From the NCBI GenBank assembly GCA_012839805.1, contig DUMU01000046.1, forward strand, positions 1 through 42,414: a DNA stretch of 42,414 bases, in the 5' to 3' direction. Origin of the DNA: Bacillota bacterium (GTDB lineage Bacteria; Bacillota; Limnochordia; Limnochordales; DUMU01). Every line of letters starts with the position of its first letter. The first letter of the stretch is position 1. Positions 30,304 to 38,688 of this stretch are shown in pieces. The translations under genes were made by a program, and so were the position numbers. Under the pieces are notes generated by a model that saw only the letters and a program-made list of their open reading frames with translations, did not search any database and had not been told where the DNA came from.

Positions 30304-31599
30304 ATGTCAGCTTTCCGTCGTTGGGCTCCCGGCGCTCTTTCGCTGGCGATTTCCGTCTTCGTGCTGGCGGCGGTGTTCGCGGGCGCAGGCGAGGCGAAAA
30401 CCAAGATTGTCTACTGGACCATCGGCACGGGTCTGCAGACGTATCGCTCGGCCCAGGAAGGATTGGAAGAAGCTTTCGAGAAGGCACACCCCGACATCGA
30501 CGTTGATGTACAGTACATCACGGACGCGATCGAGACGAAGCTTCAGGTTGCTCTGGCCTCTGACATCGCACCGGATGTTGTTACACTTAGCACGCGTACG
30601 GCCCCCGCATTTCAAGCCCAGGGTTACCTCGCACCTATCGATTTTGCCGCCATCGGGGTCAAGGACGAGCAAAGCTTCTTGAAGCTTTTTGTTCCCGGTA
30701 TGCAGGGAATCCTGCGTTCAATAGGGAACGATTATTACTGGTTCCCGGCGGAGATCAGCGTCTTTGGACTTTTCTACAACGAAGAGATGCTGATGAACGC
30801 AGGTCTCGACAAGCCCGGAGCCACTTGGCAGAAATTGGCAGCAGAAAGCAAAAAGTTCATCCAGAAGGACCCCTCCGGTGCCTGGACGCGCTGGGGCCTT
30901 ACCATCCCGCGGACTTGGATCTGGCCGTACTTCACCTTCCTGACCTTCGCCCGTCAAGCGGGGGGAGACTGGGTCACTCCCGATGGGAAACCCGGGTTCA
31001 GCGATCCGAAAGTTCGTGAAGCCATGCAGTACTACCAGGACCTGTATCTGCGCCTGCAAGTACTAGATCCAACTCCGGGACGCGATTTCGGCGCGATATT
31101 CGCTTCCGGCAAGGCGGCATACCATGCTGGAGTATCGTATATGATCGCCGACTGGAAGCGGCAACAGGCGCCGTTCACGGTTAAGAGTGCAGCTAACCCC
31201 TACCTCGAAGGGGGACGTCGCTCAACTGTTGCCTACGGCTATGGCAATTTCGTGTTGGCCAGCTCCAAGCACCAAAAAGAGGCCTGGCAGGTAGCGAAGT
31301 TCTTCACCATCGACCATGCCAGCCAATGGTTCACCAAGGCCCAGATTTTCTGCCCTGGCGCAGGACCGTGGCTCACCGAAGTTGTCAAACAAGAACCGAA
31401 TCTCGTTCCGTTCTTGCAGGAGTTCCAGTATGCTCGCCTTGAGATCGTACACCCGAAGTATACAGACATCCGCTCGGCAATCGTGAACGCAGATAAGGAT
31501 CTTGTCGCTGGTAAGAGCGTCTCCGAAGTCCTTGCCACTCTCGATGACAAGCTTCGTACAATCCTTGCTGCGTCTGCTACGTCAGGTCAGCAGAAATAA
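30304..31599 (+). CDS. Extracellular solute-binding protein family 1 (sugar-type ABC importer)
   Basis: A 431-residue binding protein of the maltose/glycerol-3-phosphate type. A signal peptide covers residues 1-31, with an Ala-x-Ala-like cleavage near GEA-KT and no lipobox Cys, unusual for a monoderm binding protein. The mature part has YWTIGTG, LEEAFEKAHPDIDVDVQY, KLQVALASDIAPDVV, FGLFYNEEMLMNAGL and a late VAKFFTIDHASQ segment, all in family order. No permease or ATPase gene is adjacent, so it is an orphan. Codon third positions are visibly less GC-rich than in its neighbours, suggesting acquisition by transfer or strong selection on expression. AAAGGAGGT precedes ATG 30304. The ligand is not predictable beyond sugar or sugar-phosphate. 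Confidence 0.9.
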   Translation: MSAFRRWAPGALSLAISVFVLAAVFAGAGEAKTKIVYWTIGTGLQTYRSAQEGLEEAFEKAHPDIDVDVQYITDAIETKLQVALASDIAPDVVTLSTRTAPAFQAQGYLAPIDFAAIGVKDEQSFLKLFVPGMQGILRSIGNDYYWFPAEISVFGLFYNEEMLMNAGLDKPGATWQKLAAESKKFIQKDPSGAWTRWGLTIPRTWIWPYFTFLTFARQAGGDWVTPDGKPGFSDPKVREAMQYYQDLYLRLQVLDPTPGRDFGAIFASGKAAYHAGVSYMIADWKRQQAPFTVKSAANPYLEGGRRSTVAYGYGNFVLASSKHQKEAWQVAKFFTIDHASQWFTKAQIFCPGAGPWLTEVVKQEPNLVPFLQEFQYARLEIVHPKYTDIRSAIVNADKDLVAGKSVSEVLATLDDKLRTILAASATSGQQK

Positions 31600-31647
31600 C
31601 GTGCGATCTTAGGGATAATAGCTCCGAGGATGAGGAAAGGGTGGGCA

Positions 31648-31693
31648 GCAGCCGGGCGGCGAGCGCCGGCCAAGCGGGCAGCCGCCCGGCTGC
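31648..31693 (+). terminator. Possible terminator after the solute-binding protein
   Basis: GCAGCCGGGCGGC (31648-31660) pairs perfectly with GCCGCCCGGCTGC (31681-31693) over 13 bp, with a 20-base loop, followed by ACCTTTCCCTCT. The pairing extends imperfectly outward (GAGGAAAGG upstream, CCTTTCCCTC downstream). The T run is poor, so termination is likely but not certain. Between it and fhs lies a short GGACAGG-type tandem run at about 31720-31738. Confidence 0.6.
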
Positions 31694-31800
31694 ACCTTTC
31701 CCTCTAAGGGACAAGATTGAGGACAGGGGACAGGGACAGAGCGCCCACCGACGCGCAACCTAACCAGTGCCACCACCGGGGAAGGAGTCAGCGCTTACCT

Positions 31801-33504
31801 ATGGTTGACGACACCAGCGTCCGCCGCCGGAACGTCGATGGTCTGAGTACGTCTTCCCCGCCACCTCTCCGGCCCGTGGGCCAGGTCGCGGCCGGGCTGG
31901 GCTTGAGCGAAGACGACCTGGAGTACTACGGCCCTTACAAAGCCAAGGTTCGCCTTTCGGTTTGGGAGAAGTACCGTCTCGCCGAGCGGCCCCAGGGCAA
32001 GCTCATCTACGTTACTGCCATCACTCCCACCCCCGCCGGTGAAGGGAAAACCACCACGGCCATAGGCCTCACCCAGGCCCTGGGCCGCCTGGGGAAGCGA
32101 GTTGCTCTCTGCCTTCGGGAACCTTCCCTCGGGCCGACCTTCGGCGTCAAGGGCGGGGCGACGGGCGGCGGGCGGGCGCAGGTAGTTCCGGCCGAAGAGA
32201 TAAACCTGCATTTCACCGGTGACATCCACGCGGTCGGCAGCGCCCACAACCTCCTGGCCGCGGTGATTGACAACCACATCCACCAGGGTAACCGCCTGGG
32301 GATCGATCCCCGCCGGGTTCTCTGGCGCCGGGTCATGGACATGAACGATCGCCAGCTCCGCCAGATCGTGGTCGGCCTGGGCGGCCCGGCCAACGGCGTT
32401 CCCCGGGAGACCGGCTTCGATATCACCGTCGCCTCCGAGGTGATGGCGATCCTGTGCCTGGCCCGTGACCTGGTCGACCTGGAGGAACGGCTCGGCCGCA
32501 TGCTGGTGGCTTACACGTACGAAGGGGCGCCCGTCTACGCTCGGGACCTCAAAGTGACCGGGGCGATGACGGCACTCCTGCGGGATGCCATCAAGCCGAA
32601 CCTGGTTCAGACGCTGGAGGGCCAGCCCGCTTTCATCCACGGCGGGCCTTTCGCCAACATCGCTCACGGCAACAACAGCATCATCGCCACCGGCCTCGCG
32701 CTCCGCCTGGCCGACTATGTCGTCACCGAGGGTGGCTTTGCCTCCGAACTGGGAGCAGAGAAGTTCTTCGACATTGTCGCGCCCCTCACCGGCTTTCGCC
32801 CCGAGGTGGCCGTGCTCGTCGCCTCGGTGCGAGCCCTCCACCACCACGGCGGCGCGCCCAGGAGCCGCCTCGCGGAGCCCAACGAAAAGGCGCTGGTCAA
32901 AGGGTTCGCCAACCTGGACAAACACGTGGAAAACCTGCGCCAGTTCGGGTTGCCGGTGGTGGTCGCCATCAACCGCTTCGCTTCCGATTCCCCGGCTGAA
33001 CTCTCTGCTATCGAATCCCACTGCCAGCAGGATCTGCAAGTACCGGCGGCGATCTCAGACGTAGTGGCCGAAGGAGGGCAGGGCGGAGTAGCTCTGGCGG
33101 AGAAGGTCCTGGCTGAGATCGGGCGCGGCGATTTCCACCCGCTTTTCCCGGCCGACCTCCCTATTCGGGAAAAGGTGGATCGGATCGCCCGTACCCTCTA
33201 TGGCGCCGATGGTGTAGACTACTTGCCCGAGGCGGAGGCGTCCCTCGAGGACCTGGCCGGGCTGGGATACGAGCGCCTGCCCGTCTGCGTGGCCAAGACC
33301 CAGTCGTCCCTCTCCGACAACCCGCGGCTTCGCGGCGCACCCCGGGGATGGCGGCTGACCGTACGGGAAATACGGCCCTCGCTGGGTGCCGGCTTCGTAG
33401 TGGCCCTGGCGGGGGAGATCCTGACCATGCCGGGCCTGCCGGCCGAACCGGCCGCCGAACGGGTGCGGGTAACACCGGAAGGCGAGATTATCGGAGTCTT
33501 CTAA
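31801..33504 (+). CDS. fhs: Formate-tetrahydrofolate ligase
   Basis: A 567-residue ATP-dependent enzyme making 10-formyl-THF from formate. The P-loop TPTPAGEGKTTT lies at about residues 75-86, with the usual downstream LCLREPSLGPTFGVKGGATGGG, HFTGDIHAVGSAHNLLAA, DMNDRQLR and FANIAHGNNSI blocks. The close of the protein, with GEILTMPGLP, matches the family. Length is typical. I start at ATG 31801 with GGGGAAGGAG about twelve bases ahead; an upstream in-frame start has no similarity. With folD it gives a formate-linked one-carbon route for purines or acetogenic-type metabolism. ndk follows 42 bases later on the same strand. Confidence 0.97.
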   Translation: MVDDTSVRRRNVDGLSTSSPPPLRPVGQVAAGLGLSEDDLEYYGPYKAKVRLSVWEKYRLAERPQGKLIYVTAITPTPAGEGKTTTAIGLTQALGRLGKRVALCLREPSLGPTFGVKGGATGGGRAQVVPAEEINLHFTGDIHAVGSAHNLLAAVIDNHIHQGNRLGIDPRRVLWRRVMDMNDRQLRQIVVGLGGPANGVPRETGFDITVASEVMAILCLARDLVDLEERLGRMLVAYTYEGAPVYARDLKVTGAMTALLRDAIKPNLVQTLEGQPAFIHGGPFANIAHGNNSIIATGLALRLADYVVTEGGFASELGAEKFFDIVAPLTGFRPEVAVLVASVRALHHHGGAPRSRLAEPNEKALVKGFANLDKHVENLRQFGLPVVVAINRFASDSPAELSAIESHCQQDLQVPAAISDVVAEGGQGGVALAEKVLAEIGRGDFHPLFPADLPIREKVDRIARTLYGADGVDYLPEAEASLEDLAGLGYERLPVCVAKTQSSLSDNPRLRGAPRGWRLTVREIRPSLGAGFVVALAGEILTMPGLPAEPAAERVRVTPEGEIIGVF

Positions 33505-33546
33505 GTCTTCTAGCTATGCGAAACGAAAGGAGTCGAGGTTTCCCCC

Positions 33547-33966
33547 ATGGCAACCGGAGCAGTAGAACGGACCTTGATCATCGTCAAACCCGAGGGTGTG
33601 GCCCGGGGGCTCACGGGTGAGATCATCTCCCGGTTCGAGCGCAAGGGCCTGCGCCTGGTTGCCCTGCGCATGGGCCGGGTGAGCGAAGAAGTAGCCCGCG
33701 TCCACTACGGCCATCACGCCGGCAAGCCCTTTTTCCCTGACCTGATCCGTGCGATCACCGCCGGGCCCGTGGTCTTCGCGGTGTTCGAAGGGGAGAACGC
33801 GGTCCGCGTCGGGCGGCTCCTCATCGGGGCAACCAACCCGCTCGAGGCTGCTCCCGGTACCATCCGGGGAGACTTCGCTCTGGATTCCCTGCATAACATC
33901 GTTCACGCTTCGGACGCGCCGGAGACGGCCGCGATCGAGATCGAACGCTTTTTCGGGACGCTTTGA
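33547..33966 (+). CDS. ndk: Nucleoside diphosphate kinase
   Basis: A 139-residue hexamer- or tetramer-forming kinase that exchanges phosphate among nucleoside di- and triphosphates. The catalytic His120 lies in NIVHASD, and RTLIIVKPEGV starts the fold; most family members have Asp where this one has Glu (KPEGV). HYGHHAGKPFFPDLI and GATNPLEAAPGTIRGDF are the standard nucleotide-binding blocks. ATG at 33547 follows AAAGGAGT. It probably shares a transcript with fhs. Its TGA is three bases from the stop of the convergent hpt, leaving no room for an intergenic terminator. Confidence 0.97.
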   Translation: MATGAVERTLIIVKPEGVARGLTGEIISRFERKGLRLVALRMGRVSEEVARVHYGHHAGKPFFPDLIRAITAGPVVFAVFEGENAVRVGRLLIGATNPLEAAPGTIRGDFALDSLHNIVHASDAPETAAIEIERFFGTL

Positions 33967-33969
33967 CAC

Positions 33970-34509
33970 CTAACGCAGTTGACCCGGGCCGTCCTCCAGC
34001 ACCGCGATATACGGGAGATGCCGGTACTCCTCGTGCCAGTCGAGCCCGTACCCAACGACGAACTTGTCAGGGATCTGGAAACCCGTATAGCGGATGGGCA
34101 AATCCACCAGCCGTCGCGCGCGGTTGTCGAGGAGGGTACATACGTATAGCGACTTCGGCCGGCGCCGTTCCAGGTAGTTCAAGAGGTAACTCAGGGTAAG
34201 CCCCGTGTCGATTATGTCTTCCACCACCAGCACGTCACGGCCGGTGATGTTGATGTCGAGATCCTTGGTGATCTTCACAATACCGGTGGTGTCGGAGACC
34301 TCGCCGTAACGGGAAATGGCAAGAAGATCCAAGTGAATGGGGATGCTTATCTCTCGCGTCAGATCGGCAAGGAAATAGAGGGCTCCCCGCAACACGCTGA
34401 TCAGGACCGGGGTGGTCCGGTCATAATCGGCGCTGATCTGCGCGCCGAGCTCCTGGTTACGGACGGCCAGCTGCTCTTGAGAGATGAGGATCGGTCCTGG
34501 CGCACGCAT
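33970..34509 (-). CDS. hpt: Hypoxanthine (guanine) phosphoribosyltransferase
   Basis: A 179-residue type-I PRTase that salvages hypoxanthine and guanine with PRPP. The flexible-loop and PRPP motifs are present: VLRGALYFLADL, then VLVVEDIIDTGLTLSYLL (the PRPP signature with the EDIIDTG acidic pair) and the C-terminal PDKFVVGYGLDWHEEYRHLPYI in family order. It lies 37 bases downstream of the kinase/nuclease-like fusion gene and is probably co-transcribed with it. In many Bacillota hpt sits by tilS and ftsH; here it does not. Confidence 0.96.
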   Translation of the reverse strand: MRAPGPILISQEQLAVRNQELGAQISADYDRTTPVLISVLRGALYFLADLTREISIPIHLDLLAISRYGEVSDTTGIVKITKDLDINITGRDVLVVEDIIDTGLTLSYLLNYLERRRPKSLYVCTLLDNRARRLVDLPIRYTGFQIPDKFVVGYGLDWHEEYRHLPYIAVLEDGPGQLR

Positions 34510-34546
34510 GATTCAGCTCCAACCCTCTCTTTCTGCTGTACCATCC

Positions 34547-35710
34547 TCAGGCTGAGGCAGATGTGGCCGCCATCCCGCTCGGTCCGGGGACCGGTCCGGG
34601 GGCCGGCGAATCCTGACCAAACTTGCGCAGCAGCATCCGGTAGTCACGGCTGTAGAAAACCTTGATGGAGAGATCGGGGTAGAGTTCCCGAAGACGCCGG
34701 ACTTTGTGGTTCTTCTTGGTGACGAGCGACTGCTTCATGGTAGTCAGTTCAACGAAAAGCTGAATGTCGGGCAGGTAAAAATCGGGCGTGAAAGCCTCCA
34801 GCACCCGCCCGTCTTCCGTCCATGCCAGCGAGAAGGTTACCGGCTCATACTCCCAGCGTACCCCGTAGAAATCCAGCACCCGGGCGAATTCGGCTTCGCT
34901 GGGGTGGGCGAAGACGGGCTTGCCGTCTTTCCCCAGGATGGTTTGATGAGGCCAGGGAAGTACCGGCGGCCCTGCCAGTCCCCGAGCAGCACGAGCTGCC
35001 ACCGCCCGTGCGGCGGCCTCCATCGCGGTCGGGGGGTTGGGCTTGGTAGTGGTGGTCGGGGCAGCGGACGCACTCACGGCGCCACCCGGCTCCGCAGCCC
35101 TACCCGGGCTTGAACTCGGAATGCTTTCCACCGGGATGGCTTCCGCCTCCCGGGGCAGCGCCTCCAGGAGCTGAACCAGTAGGCGAACGGCTGCCTCCGG
35201 CGGCACGCGCCCGGTGTTAACGATCAGGTGGTATAGACTCGGGTCGTCCGCCTCTACGCCGAAGCGGGTCCGCAGGAAGGCTGCCCGGTCCCGGTCGCTT
35301 TTTTCGATACGGGCACGGGCTTCTTCGGCGGACAGACCCTGGTCGGCCATGAGGCGGGCGACCCGTTCCGGCAAGGGGGCGACGATCCGTACATGGAGCG
35401 CGCCGGGGAGATCGGCGTACAAGACCTGACCGCCGCGGCCAACGATGATGAGGTCGTGGCGGGAAGCGAGTTCCCGCAAAGCGAGTTCGGCCAGTTCATC
35501 CAGCTTGCTTCGGGCCCGCTGCAGGTGTTCTAGGAAGGCGGGAGCTCGTTCTTCGAGCAGATGCACCCGGCCGGGATTACGGACTTTTTCGCTAAGGAGG
35601 AAAAGCAGTTTCGGACGATCGAGCAAAAGGTAACCGGTCTCCTCGGCCAGCCGCCGGGCGATCCAATCGCCACCGCTGCCGAGCTGCCGGGAGATCGTGA
35701 CCACCGCCAC
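34547..35710 (-). CDS. Cytidylate-kinase-like protein fused to a PD-(D/E)XK-like domain
   Basis: A 387-residue two-part protein. Residues 1 to about 190 match the cytidylate-kinase-like family (PF13189 type): TISRQLGSGGD at 5-15 is the P-loop, lacking the usual GKS/T lysine, then IIVGRGGQVL and a lid-like ARIEKSDRDRAAFLRTRFG. A Pro/Thr/Ala-rich linker covers 190-255. Residues 265-365 form a separate domain: HPSEAEFARVLDFYG, WEYEP, then TPDFYLPD and FVELTTMKQ. This resembles a PD-(D/E)XK nuclease core (Glu272/Glu274, Asp310, Glu321), but the last position is Thr, not Lys; Lys326 is nearby. The start is GTG 35710 with AGGTGG eight bases upstream. The kinase or nuclease activity is unproven. Co-transcription with hpt hints at nucleotide or RNA metabolism. 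Confidence 0.82.
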   Translation of the reverse strand: MAVVTISRQLGSGGDWIARRLAEETGYLLLDRPKLLFLLSEKVRNPGRVHLLEERAPAFLEHLQRARSKLDELAELALRELASRHDLIIVGRGGQVLYADLPGALHVRIVAPLPERVARLMADQGLSAEEARARIEKSDRDRAAFLRTRFGVEADDPSLYHLIVNTGRVPPEAAVRLLVQLLEALPREAEAIPVESIPSSSPGRAAEPGGAVSASAAPTTTTKPNPPTAMEAAARAVAARAARGLAGPPVLPWPHQTILGKDGKPVFAHPSEAEFARVLDFYGVRWEYEPVTFSLAWTEDGRVLEAFTPDFYLPDIQLFVELTTMKQSLVTKKNHKVRRLRELYPDLSIKVFYSRDYRMLLRKFGQDSPAPGPVPGPSGMAATSASA

Positions 35711-35956
35711 CCGGGCACCACCTCGTCGTATAGAAAGTTACATGAATCCCGAAAAACTCCTGCTACCAGCCACCCTTTTCCACCCGGGCGGCTTGATGCG
35801 CCGGTGAGCGGGCCTGCCGCGGTCCTATACCTCGCGAGCCCAAGGAAGGCCGAAATGGGGCGTTTTTGCACTGGCAAAGCTCTGAAGGTCGGTACGAAAA
35901 TGCACCCACCAACGCCCGAGGTACCCCGGGAGGTTCGCCCGCCCCGACCTCTACCT

Positions 35957-36529
35957 CTAGAACCGGTCGCCTACGTCCTGGCGAGTGAGGGGCTCTTCGA
36001 CGATGTACCCCTCTCCGGTTATGGCTTCCGGCATTTGCCCGTCGATCATGATCCGGACCTTATCCGCAATCTCCGGATATTGGGTTGCCGTGTACACCAG
36101 CTGAGCGACTCGTGCCCGCACGCTGGCCGTACCCCCGCCCGACTCGAAAGTCGAGTCTAGGTCGACGAAAGCAACCCGGCGGCTCACCCGCAGGTTGCGG
36201 AGCTTGGTTCCAACCGGTATTTCGGACTCCAGCCCATCTCTTTTTTCCTGCGGTGTCGGTCCTTGGAGCAGCTCCTCCAGGGCAACCCTCAGCTGCTCCA
36301 CCGTAGGGGCGCCTCCCGCAGGCCCGGTGGTGACGAGCTTTCGGGAGACGGGGCGTTCACGGCGGGCCAGGCGTATCTCGTTGGTAGCCCGATCGAAGCG
36401 AACGAAGTATACGTCGACGACCGGCGGCTCACCCCCGGGTGCGAGCGGGTGGCTCCGGAAGAACCAGACGGCGGCGGCGATGGCCAGCGCGGCGGCAAAG
36501 GTAGCGAGCCAGTACCATTTGCGGTTCAT
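35957..36529 (-). CDS. GerMN-domain protein (spore germination/sporulation type)
   Basis: A 190-residue protein with an N-terminal membrane anchor (residues 7-24) and one GerMN domain (about 68-180). Domain landmarks are LLQGPTPQEKRDGLESEIP in order, then GTKLRNLRV, VAFVDLDSTFESGG, the R-x-x-VAQLVYTATQ helix and the closing EEPLTRQD. GerM of Bacillus has two such modules and is needed for sporulation and germination; single-module proteins are common in Bacillota and may bind wall or partner proteins. I start at ATG 36529 just before the anchor; the Shine-Dalgarno is weak and the open frame continues far upstream antisense to the ABC exporter. It lies 246 bases downstream of nothing on its own strand and ends 246 bases before the kinase fusion gene start. 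Confidence 0.85.
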   Translation of the reverse strand: MNRKWYWLATFAAALAIAAAVWFFRSHPLAPGGEPPVVDVYFVRFDRATNEIRLARRERPVSRKLVTTGPAGGAPTVEQLRVALEELLQGPTPQEKRDGLESEIPVGTKLRNLRVSRRVAFVDLDSTFESGGGTASVRARVAQLVYTATQYPEIADKVRIMIDGQMPEAITGEGYIVEEPLTRQDVGDRF

Positions 36530-36784
36530 ACACGTCGGCGGTGCGGGGAAACCTGCCTGGCGACCCGATGGCGAGAGTTCCCCTGCCGGGCCTTTCCCCC
36601 TTCCGGACTTCGGCCTTGCCGAGTCTTTTTCAGTTTCTTTTCTTAGCATAGCCGACTTGGCGAATTCGCGCTCGTGCCGAAAGGCGGTCACCGGCCAGCA
36701 GGGATCCGGTTCTGCGCTACGAAACTCGTTCGAAGAGGGTGCTATTCGGGAGGGGTTGGTGGTGGCGCCGGTGATACCAGCGGT
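36530..36784. other. Divergent intergenic region between the GerMN gene and the ABC exporter
   Basis: No gene is supported. A perfect 10-bp palindrome GCGAATTCGC lies at 36660-36669 beside a short AT-rich stretch (about 36628-36656), the likeliest promoter or operator area, but no clear -35/-10 pair could be assigned to either gene. Confidence 0.4.
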
Positions 36785-38659
36785 ATGAGTACTGGCGTTA
36801 TAGGCGGCGTTGTAGGGGGCATGGGAGGCGGTGGCGGCGGCCTGGGCGGCGGTTTCCACGGCATACGGCACTACGGCGAACCGCCCCGCCTCTCCCGCCC
36901 TTTTGGCTATTACCTTCGCCGGATGCTGGCGCTCCTGCGCCCGTACTGGGCCCGATGGCTGGCGGTATTCGTCATTATCTTGCTTAACGTCGGCCTTGGC
37001 ACTCTGCCTCCCCTCATCTGGGCACAAGTGATCGACCGCGCCATCCCCCGGGCCGACTCCCGCCTTCTCGTCCTGCTGGTTTTGGCCGCCATCGGAACGG
37101 CCGGCGCCGGCGCCCTCGTCGGGGTGGCGCAAAACTACCTCACCGCCTGGATGGCCCAGCGTATCATCTTCGACCTGCGAGGCCAGCTTTTCCGGAAGCT
37201 CCAGCGCATGTCGCTCGGCTTTTTCACCGAGTCGCGCACCGGTGAGATCATGTCCCGGGTCACCAGTGACGTCGCCGGGATCGAGGGTGTAGTCTCCGGT
37301 ACACTGGTGGCGGTGGTCACCAACGTGATCACGATCGCCTGGACGCTCACGGTCATCTTCGCCTGGCACTGGCAACTCGCGCTGATCGCCGTCGCCATCC
37401 TGCCTCTCTTCGTCATTCCTACCCGCTCCGTGGGCCGTTTCCGGTGGCGGGTGACGAGCCTGGCCCAGCAACGCCTGGCCGAACTGAACGCCCTCATGCA
37501 GGAGGCCCTCTCGGTCAGCGGCCACCTGGTCATCCAGGCTTTTGCCCGGGAAAGCGAGGTCGAACAGCGCTTCGACCGCCTCAACGAAGACATCATGCGG
37601 CTCAACGTTCGTTCTCGTCTCGCCGGCCGCTGGTTCTTCGCGGTGCTCGGGCTTTTCGGCACCATAGGCCCGGCCCTCATCTACCTGGCCGGCGGCCATC
37701 TCGTTATGCGGGGCGAATTGACCGTGGGAGCTCTGGTGGCTTTCGTAGCCTACCTCGGGCGTCTCTACGGCCCGAGCTCCTCATTGGCCAACGTTCACGT
37801 GGACTTGATGACCTCCATGGCGCTTTTCGAGCGAATCTACCAGTACTTGGACCTTGAGCCGGAAGTAAAAGACGGGCCGGTCGTCCTGGGCCCGATTCGG
37901 GGGGAGATACGCGCCGAGAACGTTACTTTCGGATACGATCCGGACCGCCCGGTCCTGCGTGAGATATCCTTCGTCGTCGAGCCCGGCCAATTGGTCGCCC
38001 TGGTCGGCCCGAGCGGCTCCGGCAAGACCACCCTCACCTACCTCGTCATGCGCTTCTTCGATCCGCAGCAAGGCCGAATCCTCATAGATGGGGTCGACCT
38101 GCGGCAAGTTCAGCTCAGCTCGTTGCGGCGCCAGATCGGCGTGGTTACCCAGGAGACCTTCCTCTTTCACGCCTCGGTGCGGGAGAATCTGCTCTACGGG
38201 AAGCCGAGCGCTTCCTCCGCTGAACTTGAAGCCGCTCTCCGCGCTGCCAACGTCGCCGACGTGGTGGAGCGGCTGCCGCAAAAGCTCGACACCATCGTGG
38301 GTGAACGGGGTTTCAAACTTTCGGGCGGCGAGAAGCAGCGCCTGGCCATCGCCCGGGCCATTCTGGCCGACCCCCGCATCTTGATCCTGGACGAGGCAAC
38401 TTCCTCCCTCGATTCAGAAGCGGAGGCCCTGGTCCAGCAGGCGCTAGAACGGCTTCTGGCCGGGCGGACGAGTCTGGTCATCGCCCATCGCCTCTCCACC
38501 ATTCTCAAAGCCGACCAGATCCTCGTCCTCGAGAACGGCACCATCGTCGAACGGGGCACGCACCAGGAATTGCTCGCCCGAGGCGGCCTCTACCGGCGCC
38601 TTTACGAGGAGCAGTTTAGAGCCGAACTGGAACGTCGCCGGGAGGCTTCGGCCGGCTGA
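36785..38659 (+). CDS. ABC exporter half-transporter (fused membrane and ATPase domains)
   Basis: A 624-residue type-I (MsbA/BmrA/LmrA-like) half transporter that should work as a dimer, exporting lipid, drug or peptide. After a striking Gly-rich N-terminal tail (about residues 4-26), six membrane segments occupy about 45-345 with LGFFTESRTGEIMSRVTSDV as coupling-helix region. The ATPase has Walker A GPSGSGKTT (408-416), Q-loop VTQETFLFH, signature LSGGEKQR (about 512), Walker B ILILDEATSSLDSE and H-loop IAHRLST. The start is uncertain: ATG 36785 and ATG 36821 are both in frame and neither has a well-spaced ribosome binding site. It stands alone, convergent with the adenosine-specific kinase gene (29 bases). 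Confidence 0.92.
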   Translation: MSTGVIGGVVGGMGGGGGGLGGGFHGIRHYGEPPRLSRPFGYYLRRMLALLRPYWARWLAVFVIILLNVGLGTLPPLIWAQVIDRAIPRADSRLLVLLVLAAIGTAGAGALVGVAQNYLTAWMAQRIIFDLRGQLFRKLQRMSLGFFTESRTGEIMSRVTSDVAGIEGVVSGTLVAVVTNVITIAWTLTVIFAWHWQLALIAVAILPLFVIPTRSVGRFRWRVTSLAQQRLAELNALMQEALSVSGHLVIQAFARESEVEQRFDRLNEDIMRLNVRSRLAGRWFFAVLGLFGTIGPALIYLAGGHLVMRGELTVGALVAFVAYLGRLYGPSSSLANVHVDLMTSMALFERIYQYLDLEPEVKDGPVVLGPIRGEIRAENVTFGYDPDRPVLREISFVVEPGQLVALVGPSGSGKTTLTYLVMRFFDPQQGRILIDGVDLRQVQLSSLRRQIGVVTQETFLFHASVRENLLYGKPSASSAELEAALRAANVADVVERLPQKLDTIVGERGFKLSGGEKQRLAIARAILADPRILILDEATSSLDSEAEALVQQALERLLAGRTSLVIAHRLSTILKADQILVLENGTIVERGTHQELLARGGLYRRLYEEQFRAELERRREASAG

Positions 38660-38688
38660 CCGCCGTGCCCGTTCCCGCCGGCCACGTC

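Noticed and set aside
31795-33039. 414-codon minus-strand frame antisense to fhs
   Set aside because: It is a mirror of the strongly conserved fhs gene, with no recognisable protein and no ribosome binding site.
36530-37699. About 390 codons open on the minus strand, continuous with the GerMN gene and antisense to the ABC exporter
   Set aside because: The translation is rich in Asp, Glu, Gly, Arg and His with no family features, and follows from GC-biased codons of the exporter. The GerMN protein with its anchor starts cleanly at 36529.
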